Below, piece after piece: positions 36,673 to 43,902 of a stretch of DNA of 64,000 nucleotides. The notes under the pieces were generated by a model. It did no database searches and was not told the origin of the DNA. It worked only from the letters and a program-made list of their open reading frames with translations. The DNA lies in assembly GCA_900696575.1 (NCBI GenBank), contig CAADHD010000010.1, positions 1 through 64,000 on the forward strand, written 5' to 3'. Each line of letters begins with the position of its first letter. The first letter of the stretch is position 1. The DNA comes from an uncultured Bacteroidota bacterium (GTDB taxonomy: Bacteria; Bacteroidota; Bacteroidia; AKYH767-A; OLB10). A program made the position numbers and the translations under genes.

Positions 36673-38214
36673 TCAGATTTTAATGATCGCTGTTCTTATT
36701 CGCTCTATCACCTCTGTTTTGCCCAGAAGTTCCAACATCGGAAATAAATCAACTCCTGAACCGGCACCGGTAATAAATACACGTAACAACGGCATAACAT
36801 CGCCAGTTTTCTGTTGATGTTTTTCTGCAAGCGATTTGAATGTTTGCTCAACTTGTTCAGCAGTGAAGGATTCTATGTTAGCCAATGTTTCATCAGCCAA
36901 TACCTGAAAAAAACTGCGAAGCGGTTCTCTCCATTTTTTGGTAATCACTTTTTCGTCATAGCCTGTGGGTTTGCAGAAAAGATACTTTCCCGATTCAGCC
37001 ATTTCATGGTCGAAATACACACGCGGACGAAGCAATTCTGCCGCTTTCAGAAAATAACGCTCATCAAAAGCAGCATTGAACCAACCTTGTTTCTCCACCT
37101 GATTTTTTAGCGAAGCTGCCAATTCATTCACCGGTTTGCGGTGAAGCCATTGCGCATTGAACCATTTTGCTTTTTCAGGATCGAAACGCGCTCCGCTTTT
37201 ATGTACATGCTCAAATGAAAAATGCCGAATCAAATCCTCCATTGTAAAAATTTCCTGATCTGTTCCCGGGTTCCAGCCCAGCAATGCAAGCATGTTGATG
37301 AATGCTTCGGGATAATATCCCTGTTCGCGGTACCCCATGCTTATTTCACCGCTTTTCGGGTCTTTCCATTGCAACGGAAAAACAGGAAATCCCAACCGGT
37401 CGCCATCACGTTTGCTTAGTTTTCCGTTTCCTTCGGGTTTAAGCAGCAAAGGAAGATGAGCATACTGAGGCATTTCATTCTCTTTGTTGAGAAAACGGTA
37501 AATCAGAATATGAGCCGGGGCCGAGGGCAGCCATTCTTCACCGCGGATGGCATGGGTAATCTGCATTTCAATATCATCGGCTAAATGAGCAAGATGATAC
37601 GTTGGCATACCATCGCTTTTTATCAGTACTTTGTCATCCACCAGATCCGAATTAAAAGAAACTTCGCCTCTCACTAAGTCGGTAAAAGTTATGGTTTCAC
37701 CGGCCGGTACTTTCAGGCGGATAACATGCGGAACATTTTCTTTCAGCATTTTTTCTGTTTCGGCAGGCGGAAGGCAGAGCGAATTTCTCAGGTTCATTCT
37801 TACCGATGCATCATAAGAAAACACACGCTTTTCTCTTTCGGTTTTCATTCGAAGGGCTTCAAGTTCCTCGGCTGTATCAAAAGCATAGTAAGCATGTCCG
37901 TCAGCTATTAACTGTTCTGCATACCGCTGATAAATTTCTTTCCGCTCACTTTGCCGGTAAGGGGCAAAAAATCCGCCTTTAATTATGCTTTCGTCAGGCA
38001 TGATACCGCACCAGTTCAGCGATTCCACAATGTATTCTTCAGCACCCGGCACAAAGCGGTTGCGGTCGGTATCTTCAATTCTCAGAATAAAATTACCGCC
38101 ATGTTTTTTGGCAAAAAGAAAGGAATACAAAGCTGTTCTTACTCCGCCAATATGCAGCGGGCCGGTGGGCGAGGGAGCAAAACGTGTACGGATGCGCCTG
38201 TTCACTTTTTCCAT
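36673..38214 (-). CDS. gltX: Glutamate-tRNA ligase
   Basis: Charges tRNA-Glu with glutamate. The protein has 513 residues from the ATG at 38214; two TTG codons just upstream extend the frame but are not needed. The class I signature HIGH appears as PSPTGPLHIGGVRTALYSF, and the KMSKS loop as GKLSKRDGD. The anticodon-binding helical domain follows (WNPGTDQEIFTMEDLI, KSGARFDPEKAKWFNAQWL). The C-terminus ends with FPMLELLGKTEVIERIRTA. The substrate tRNA-Glu gene lies at 53260-53332 in this window. Confidence 0.97.
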   Translation of the reverse strand: MEKVNRRIRTRFAPSPTGPLHIGGVRTALYSFLFAKKHGGNFILRIEDTDRNRFVPGAEEYIVESLNWCGIMPDESIIKGGFFAPYRQSERKEIYQRYAEQLIADGHAYYAFDTAEELEALRMKTEREKRVFSYDASVRMNLRNSLCLPPAETEKMLKENVPHVIRLKVPAGETITFTDLVRGEVSFNSDLVDDKVLIKSDGMPTYHLAHLADDIEMQITHAIRGEEWLPSAPAHILIYRFLNKENEMPQYAHLPLLLKPEGNGKLSKRDGDRLGFPVFPLQWKDPKSGEISMGYREQGYYPEAFINMLALLGWNPGTDQEIFTMEDLIRHFSFEHVHKSGARFDPEKAKWFNAQWLHRKPVNELAASLKNQVEKQGWFNAAFDERYFLKAAELLRPRVYFDHEMAESGKYLFCKPTGYDEKVITKKWREPLRSFFQVLADETLANIESFTAEQVEQTFKSLAEKHQQKTGDVMPLLRVFITGAGSGVDLFPMLELLGKTEVIERIRTAIIKI

Positions 38215-38290
38215 CAACAATTAATTCAAATAAAAAAATCGGTTAAGCAGAAAACAGAACTGTTAAGCCTTAGAACAAAACAAGAGTATT

Positions 38291-38497
38291 TTACTCAGGC
38301 TTATTGAGTTCTTTCTTTTTCTCTTCTTCATCAGCACCAGAAGAAGCATTTTTAAATTCACGGATTCCTTTGCCGAGGCCACGGGCAAGTTCAGGTATTT
38401 TCTTTCCTCCGAAAATCAAAAGAACTACCAGAATAATGAGAAAAATTTCGCCACCGCCAAGTCCGCCAAGAAAACCGAGTATGATTGAGCAATTCAT
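38291..38497 (-). CDS. tatA: Sec-independent translocase subunit TatA/TatE
   Basis: A 68-residue pore-forming subunit of the twin-arginine translocase for folded proteins. The single membrane helix is FLGGLGGGEIFLIILVVLLIFGG, followed by the hinge and amphipathic helix KKIPELARGLGKGIREFKN and an acidic/basic tail. The ATG at 38497 is preferred because a TACTTTTG promoter box lies at 38518-38525, inside the longer frame that would start at 38530. tatC and tatB are not next to it. It lies between gltX and the EnvC-like gene. Confidence 0.93.
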   Translation of the reverse strand: MNCSIILGFLGGLGGGEIFLIILVVLLIFGGKKIPELARGLGKGIREFKNASSGADEEEKKKELNKPE

Positions 38498-38517
38498 GAT
38501 GCTTTTGTTTAGAAATG

Positions 38518-38525
38518 CAAAAGTA
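38518..38525 (-). promoter_or_regulatory. -7 box TACTTTTG for tatA
   Basis: Exact TAnnTTTG on the minus strand, 20 bases before the ATG at 38497. It lies between the EnvC-like stop codon and tatA. Confidence 0.55.
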
Positions 38526-38537
38526 AGCAAAGCACGC

Positions 38538-39800
38538 TTACCTGCGTGCCAGCCATTGTTCAGGATCTAATTTTGTAAACCTTTTCCAGATCTGAAAATT
38601 CAGCATGGCCGCCTGGTCATCACCGCTGCCGGTCCTGCCAATAATTTGTCGCGTTGTTATTTTATCTCCCTTTTTAACACTCACACTTTCGAGGTTGGAA
38701 TATACGGTGAGGTATTCTCCGTGCCGAATGATAATAGCCGAGCCGCTGCCGGGTATATCAACAATTCCTGTTACTTCACCATTGAAAACCGATCGTGCTG
38801 ATGCCCCTTTTTCAGTTTTTATGTCTATGCCGTCATTATTTATCACCACGCCTTTCAATTCCGGATGAGCATGATTTCCGAAACGGCCGGATATGGTACC
38901 TTTCTCGACCGGCCAGGGCAAAGAGCCGCGGCTGCCTGCAAAGGTGCTGCTCAGCTTTTGTGCTTCAGGTGTAAGCGTAAAAGCATTTTCGGCAGTTACC
39001 TTTTTACTTCCGGTAGTTGTGGACGCTTTCTTTTTAGCGGCAGCAATTTCTTTACGGATGATGTCTTCAATGGCGCGCTCTAATTTCTGTTTGGCTTTTT
39101 GCTTTTCTGCTAATTGCGCTTTTACTTTTTTTTCCCGCTCCTGAATTGTACCCACTAGTTTATCCTGCTGCTTTTTCTCCGTATCAAGCTGCGCCTTCTG
39201 CTTAAGTTCGCTTGTGCGCAGCTTGTTTTTTTCTGCACGTTGGTTCTCAAGTGCTGTTTTTTTCCGGTTCAGTTCCGCTTGTGTAGAATCAATGCTGGCT
39301 GCCTGCTGCCTGCGGTATTGATTGATTTGCTGAAGAAATACCATGCGTTTATAAGCCTGATTAAAATCATTGGCAGCCAGTATAAAATGCAAACGCTGAT
39401 AGCGGTTGTTATTGCGTTGGGCATAAACAAGCATATTGGCATAATCCTCCTTCAGTTTTTTCATTTGCTGCTCCAGGCTGCTGATGTTCTGACCGGTCTG
39501 GTTTATTTCTTTATCCAGCAGGTTTATTTCAGCGGAAATGGTATTAATAAGTTCTGTACGTGCCCTTATTTTTTTCTTGATGGTTTCTATCTGAGCCAGC
39601 GTGGCTGTTTTGCTTTTGGTCAGCCGTTCAAGTTCTTTATTGGCTTCGTTTATTTCCTTCTGAAGTTTTTCTTTCCGCTGTTCTAAATCACGTTTTGTCT
39701 GGGCTGTAGCCGTGTGCAGAAACAAAAGCACAGGAATCAGCAACTTAACGGATATTCTTATAACTGCCCGGTATATTGAAAGGAAACTGCTGCGGTTCAT
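38538..39800 (-). CDS. EnvC-like murein hydrolase activator, degenerate LytM
   Basis: A 420-residue secreted protein with signal sequence (LLIPVLLFLHTATAQ), a long coiled coil (about residues 35-260) and a C-terminal LytM/M23 domain. The coiled coil starts TKRDLEQRKEKLQKEINEAN and is rich in Lys, Glu and Gln. In the M23 domain the zinc-ligand and catalytic positions are changed: the HxGxD motif reads NDGID (His to Asn), the YxHL motif reads YSNL (His to Asn) and HxHF reads MLNF (His lost twice). It should therefore activate amidases, as EnvC does, instead of cutting peptides itself. The start overlaps the DUF4292 gene by 56 bases in another frame. Confidence 0.88.
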   Translation of the reverse strand: MNRSSFLSIYRAVIRISVKLLIPVLLFLHTATAQTKRDLEQRKEKLQKEINEANKELERLTKSKTATLAQIETIKKKIRARTELINTISAEINLLDKEINQTGQNISSLEQQMKKLKEDYANMLVYAQRNNNRYQRLHFILAANDFNQAYKRMVFLQQINQYRRQQAASIDSTQAELNRKKTALENQRAEKNKLRTSELKQKAQLDTEKKQQDKLVGTIQEREKKVKAQLAEKQKAKQKLERAIEDIIRKEIAAAKKKASTTTGSKKVTAENAFTLTPEAQKLSSTFAGSRGSLPWPVEKGTISGRFGNHAHPELKGVVINNDGIDIKTEKGASARSVFNGEVTGIVDIPGSGSAIIIRHGEYLTVYSNLESVSVKKGDKITTRQIIGRTGSGDDQAAMLNFQIWKRFTKLDPEQWLARR

Positions 39801-40593
39801 TTACAATCACTTTTTTGAAAGAGATGGAAAAGTCTGATTTTTTTTCTGCGGAAATGTTTGTTTTCGATTCATAAGGAAACTCACCGGCAGCGGTTGATTT
39901 AAAATTACTGTATTCGGTAACCAGCGATTTATTAATTCTGTCATCTTCGATAGAGAGTTTAATAATGCGAAAATTTTCATCGCTTATCCACATATCCTGC
40001 ACTACGGGCTTATTCGGATCTTTTTCTTCCATAGCTCTTTTAAGCTTGCGCCTGCTTAAGGTGCTGAGTATGTAGTAGCGGTCTTCGTTTTCATAAACGC
40101 TGCTGAACTTGTTTTTCTTGTAGGCAAATATATTTCCGGTTAGTATGCCCTGAATGATGTCAAAGTCTATATTCATGCGCAGCCAGTTGTTCAAAAAGTT
40201 ATAGTCGCTTATCTGGTATTCTTTGTTCAGGCGGCTCATGTATTTTACCGAATCGCGGGTTATCATTACGCGTGCGGCTTCCAGTCCCAGCAACGGAGAA
40301 ATGGAAACCCAGATAACGCTGTCTTTGCGCATGCGCAGCGTTATGTCAAATGAATTTTTTTTGCTGTCAACATTGCTTTCCACTTCGGCTTTGGCTGCTA
40401 CCCATTCTGCGTTGAAGCTGTTTTGGTAAATCAGGGAGAGCAACTCATCGGCCGTTCGCTCAATCAATTTTTTGCTCTCGCGGATTACAATGGGTTTCTC
40501 CGTTTTTTTGGTGGTACGGCAGGATGAATGAAAAAAAAACAGAAGCAGCAATACCGGAAACAGAATAACCGGCTTTGCTTTCGGGTTATTCAT
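39745..40593 (-). CDS. DUF4292 lipoprotein
   Basis: A 282-residue lipoprotein with lipobox FHSSC (Cys25). It belongs to DUF4292, a Bacteroidota family with a LolA/LolB-like beta half-barrel shape by family knowledge. Typical phrases are RMRKDSVIWVSISPLLGLEA ARVM in outline, then KEYQISDYNFLNNWLRMNIDFD and the C-terminal NVNEPQQFPFNIP-like ending. Its start lies within the last codons of the TPR gene (8-base overlap) and its end covers the start of the EnvC-like gene. The placement with TPR and EnvC-like proteins suggests envelope assembly or lipoprotein handling, which is inference. Confidence 0.88.
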   Translation of the reverse strand: MNNPKAKPVILFPVLLLLFFFHSSCRTTKKTEKPIVIRESKKLIERTADELLSLIYQNSFNAEWVAAKAEVESNVDSKKNSFDITLRMRKDSVIWVSISPLLGLEAARVMITRDSVKYMSRLNKEYQISDYNFLNNWLRMNIDFDIIQGILTGNIFAYKKNKFSSVYENEDRYYILSTLSRRKLKRAMEEKDPNKPVVQDMWISDENFRIIKLSIEDDRINKSLVTEYSNFKSTAAGEFPYESKTNISAEKKSDFSISFKKVIVNEPQQFPFNIPGSYKNIR

Positions 40594-42343
40594 ACAGTTT
40601 TTTATCGGCTATTTTTTTGTCAAGCAAATCAGAACCTCCACCGGCTTCTCTGGCTCTTTTCCATTGCTCGAATGCATCCTGCGTTTTATTCAAACGGAAA
40701 AGTATATCTCCGTAATGTTCCAGAATGGTTCCGCTGGTACTTCCGCTGTTGGTAATGGCTTTTTCAATCCAAACTTTTGCATCTTCATACCGGCCCATCT
40801 GGTAAAGCACCCATGCGTATGTGTCAAGAAAGGAGGATTGATTCGGCATTAAATCATTCGACAGCTTCGACATCTTTTCCGCTTTCTCCAGATTTTCTTT
40901 TCGCAGGGAGAGGTAATAGCTGTAGTTGTTCAATACAAATGCGTTCTTGGGGTCGAGCGCTAACGCTTTCTCGTAATACTTATCGCTTTCCTCATTATTC
41001 TTCAGTTCATGATAAGTGTCACCTAGCCGTGAATAAAAATCAACCAGTAACATGTTGTTATCCACCACCATCTTGCTTCCGGTAAGCAAGGCAGCGGCAG
41101 CTTCGCTGTATTGCTTCTTTTCATATCTGGCTATGCCGTTCAGAAAATAAAATATCGGGTTGTTCGGGAACAAAGAAAGTGCTTCTTCGCTCTCCTTAAT
41201 CATCTTATCGCTGTTGCGAAGTTCGGAGAGGTTAATGAGGTATTGCTGCCAAACCTGTTCGTTCGAATTATCAAGGTCGAGGCTGGTGCGGTATTCAGCC
41301 GCAGCCAGCTCGGTTTTCTTTCCCATGTTCAGAAAATCGGCATAGACGGCATGGCCTAAGGCTTCTGATGGATGTACTTCGGTAAAGATGGCCGAAAGCT
41401 CCAGCGCCTGATCAAGCATGTTTTCCTGCAACTGAATTAATGGAAAGTACGATGACAGGATCCGCATTTTTATTTCCGAATCGAGTTCAAGGCTGCGGAA
41501 AGCTAGTTTCAACTGCTCAAACGATTTTTCATTTTCATTAATTCCCCTGAAATATTCTGCAAGCGCTAAGTAAACGTGTGGAGTGGTGGGGTTTATTTTT
41601 TTCATCCGCTCCACCGTTTCAAGAACCTTATCCTTCATACCGTTGGCCTGATATAATTCCACGAGCAGCGAGTAGGCCCCCATATCTGTTGGGTAAGCCT
41701 GAATCAGTTTTTCTATTTCTGCAGCGGCCTTGTCAATCTTGCCAAGTTTAAGGTACATACGCTCTTTCTGCACAATCAAATCGCGCTCAATGCCTATTTT
41801 CTGCTCTGCCATATCAAACACTTTAATGGCTTCTTCCATCTTTCCCGAAAACATCAGGGCATTGGCCCAGTTGAAATAGTATTCAACACGGTGAGGGTTG
41901 GCTTTTGCTAGTTTTTCATGAATAGCAATGGCTTCACTCTGCCTTCCTGTGTTCATACAGATGTCGGCCAGCAGCAACTGATACCATTCGTTCGTTGGTT
42001 TTAACAGAGCAGCCGTTCGGGCAAAGTGCAAGGCATCGTTGAATTTTTTGTTCTGATAATAAATCTGTGCCAGTTCATAGTGGGCAGCATCATTCTGCTG
42101 GTCAATACGGATAACCTGGCCGAAGAGATCCATAGCGCGGTCTATTTTACCGACTGCCTTTTCTTTTACTGCATTGAAGAAAAGGAAGTCAACCTGCAGG
42201 CGTTCTTCCTGGCTCAAGCCTTTCTCCTTATGTTTTACTGGCTGTGCTATTTTAGTAGCTGCCGGTTTCTCGGCCGTTTTACATGCCGTTGCAAAGAATG
42301 CAACTGCCATCATCCATAAGAAAAGTTTGCGGTAATGCACCAT
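40586..42343 (-). CDS. Tetratricopeptide-repeat lipoprotein
   Basis: A 585-residue lipoprotein with lipobox ATAC (Cys21). It is built of about fifteen TPR-like helical hairpins, for example AHYELAQIYYQNKKFNDALHFA and SRLGDTYHELKNNEESDKYYEKALALDP, so it should act as a protein-binding scaffold on the periplasmic side of the envelope. It lies 9 bases after the nucleotidyltransferase gene and overlaps the DUF4292 gene, giving an operon nucleotidyltransferase, TPR, DUF4292, EnvC-like. This gene order is common in Bacteroidota. The bound partner is unknown. Confidence 0.88.
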   Translation of the reverse strand: MVHYRKLFLWMMAVAFFATACKTAEKPAATKIAQPVKHKEKGLSQEERLQVDFLFFNAVKEKAVGKIDRAMDLFGQVIRIDQQNDAAHYELAQIYYQNKKFNDALHFARTAALLKPTNEWYQLLLADICMNTGRQSEAIAIHEKLAKANPHRVEYYFNWANALMFSGKMEEAIKVFDMAEQKIGIERDLIVQKERMYLKLGKIDKAAAEIEKLIQAYPTDMGAYSLLVELYQANGMKDKVLETVERMKKINPTTPHVYLALAEYFRGINENEKSFEQLKLAFRSLELDSEIKMRILSSYFPLIQLQENMLDQALELSAIFTEVHPSEALGHAVYADFLNMGKKTELAAAEYRTSLDLDNSNEQVWQQYLINLSELRNSDKMIKESEEALSLFPNNPIFYFLNGIARYEKKQYSEAAAALLTGSKMVVDNNMLLVDFYSRLGDTYHELKNNEESDKYYEKALALDPKNAFVLNNYSYYLSLRKENLEKAEKMSKLSNDLMPNQSSFLDTYAWVLYQMGRYEDAKVWIEKAITNSGSTSGTILEHYGDILFRLNKTQDAFEQWKRAREAGGGSDLLDKKIADKKLYE

Positions 42344-42352
42344 TCCTGCTCT

Positions 42353-43354
42353 TTAGTTTTCGGTTGAATAATCGCCCATGCTCAAATCCTGCCATTTGCC
42401 TTTATAGCTGACATGGCTTCCTACCATGGAATTATCAATAACGGCCGAATCTATAACCGAATTATTCTGAATAATTGAATTTCTGATGATGGCATTCATT
42501 GTTTTTGTTCCGTTGCCCAGGCTTACATGCGGGCCTATTACGCTGTTCTCTATCACCGCATCTTTATCAATCAAACAGGGATGAACGATGACGGAGTTGA
42601 TAATTTTTGCCGAAGGGTGTACCTGCCCTGCGGGATATTTTATTTCAAGCACACGCTTGTTGGTATAAACCGTGGCATCTTTATTTCCGCAGTCTAACCA
42701 CTCGGTAACCTTACCCGGAACCAATTTCTTCCCTTTGTTTTTCATGTTTTCCATGGCATTGGTCAACTGGTATTCGCCTTTGTCTTTTATGTTGTTATCA
42801 ATAAGGTACTGAAGTTCACTGCGCAGGTTTTCGCCATCCTTAAAATAATAAATGCCGATGATGGCCAGGTCAGAAACAAACTCCTGCGGTTTCTCTACAA
42901 AATCGGTTATCACATTATTCTTATCCACCTTCACTACGCCAAACTGCCGCGGATCGTCAATCTGTTTTACCCAGATAGTGCCATCGCTCTTTTCATCAAT
43001 GTTGGCATCGGTACGAAAGAGCGTATCGGCAAAAGCAATAACCACCTTTCCTATTAATGCAGGTTCGGCACAGAGAATGGCATGGGCCGTTCCGAGCGGT
43101 TCGTCCTGATAATGAATGCCGCCTTTGGCGCCCAGCGATTCGGCTATGGCTACCAGCCGCTGCTCCGTTTCCTTGCCGAAACGGCCAACCACGTAAGCAA
43201 TTTCATCTACCTTTTCGGGGCAAACTTTTACAATGTCTTCCATCAGGTGCTGAACAATAGGTTTCCCGGCAACGGGTATCAGCGGTTTGGGTATGGTCAG
43301 CGTATGCGGCCTCATCCTCTTTCCCATTCCGGCCATGGGTACTATTATCTTCAT
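42353..43354 (-). CDS. Sugar-phosphate nucleotidyltransferase
   Basis: A 333-residue nucleotidyltransferase that joins a sugar-1-phosphate to NTP. The N-terminus IIVPMAGMGKRMRPHTLTIPKP is the nucleotide-binding loop, with FADTLF as the metal-site region and LDCGNKDA further on. The C-terminal part is a left-handed beta helix (VIENSVIGPHVSLGNGTKTM, IIRNSIIQNNSVIDSAVIDN). The frame is open further upstream, but the ATG at 43354 is correct because a TACTTTTG promoter box lies 18 bases before it and the upstream part is low-complexity. The substrate (glucose- or mannose-1-phosphate) cannot be fixed. Confidence 0.9.
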   Translation of the reverse strand: MKIIVPMAGMGKRMRPHTLTIPKPLIPVAGKPIVQHLMEDIVKVCPEKVDEIAYVVGRFGKETEQRLVAIAESLGAKGGIHYQDEPLGTAHAILCAEPALIGKVVIAFADTLFRTDANIDEKSDGTIWVKQIDDPRQFGVVKVDKNNVITDFVEKPQEFVSDLAIIGIYYFKDGENLRSELQYLIDNNIKDKGEYQLTNAMENMKNKGKKLVPGKVTEWLDCGNKDATVYTNKRVLEIKYPAGQVHPSAKIINSVIVHPCLIDKDAVIENSVIGPHVSLGNGTKTMNAIIRNSIIQNNSVIDSAVIDNSMVGSHVSYKGKWQDLSMGDYSTEN

Positions 43355-43372
43355 AGATTGAAAAATGACGGG

Positions 43373-43380
43373 CAAAAGTA
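43373..43380 (-). promoter_or_regulatory. -7 box TACTTTTG for the nucleotidyltransferase operon
   Basis: Exact TAnnTTTG on the minus strand, 18 bases before the ATG at 43354. Confidence 0.6.
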
Positions 43381-43858
43381 GGGTTTTGAAGAAAGGTGAG
43401 GGGGAAGGCAGCAAGGGCAGTGGAGGATTTAATTCACAATCAGGTTTTGGTGTTTGCCTTGCCTGTGTTTGGTGTTTGGTGTTTAAAGCCAAAGCTTTTA
43501 AACAGATTCCTGCTTATGCAGGAATGACAGCGGAAGCGGGTAGTTTAAGTGGGGTTGGGCGAATGAAGGATTCTCCCTATATAAGGTGTTTAATGCTACA
43601 GCTTTTAAACAAGAAAACTTTCAGAACATGATTAGGGAGATGCCTCTCTCGTCATAACTGACGAGATCAGCTTGACAGACACGGAATAACATTAATCTAT
43701 CCGCTTAGGGTAGAATGGTTACTACCATGCCGGATTGCAGCGGAAAGCTCCCGCTAAAAGAGCGGGACTTGAAGCGAAAAGCCGGAATGCCGGTATCTGC
43801 AAAGAACCACAGGCGGAGGTCATGCATAAAAATCTTAATCCCTTCATCCCCGCTTCCC
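43381..43858. repeat. Palindrome-rich gene-free island with repeat copy B
   Basis: About 480 bases without a supported gene. Palindromes: TTCCTGC-TTAT-GCAGGAA (43507-43524); TCTCGTCA-TAAC-TGACGAGA (43647-43666); ATGGT-TACT-ACCAT (43715-43728); TCCCGCT-AAAAG-AGCGGGA (43749-43767). TCTCCCTA near 43572 and TAGGGAGA near 43633 form a wider inverted repeat. AGCTTTTAAACA occurs at 43493 and 43600. The core starting at 43618 matches the repeat at 30201. Several GTGTTTGG repeats lie at 43452-43485. Confidence 0.7.
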
Positions 43859-43866
43859 TTTATTTG
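43859..43866 (+). promoter_or_regulatory. -7-like box TTTATTTG for the TPR gene
   Basis: One change from TAnnTTTG, 36 bases before the ATG at 43903. It supports the later start over the longer frame from 43735, whose first part is repeat DNA. Confidence 0.35.
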
Positions 43867-43902
43867 CACCTCCTTAAACCAATTGTGAAGGCTTTCCGTT
43901 TT

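Noticed and set aside
43365-43631. 88-codon open frame
   Set aside because: It translates repeat DNA, including the GCAGGAATGACA palindrome; no protein family is recognisable.
43735-43772. Terminator at the TCCCGCT/AGCGGGA hairpin
   Set aside because: The hairpin at 43749-43767 has no T run after it on either strand.
43735-43902. N-terminal extension of the TPR gene
   Set aside because: The extra 56 residues are translated from the hairpin island and precede a clear signal peptide at the ATG at 43903.
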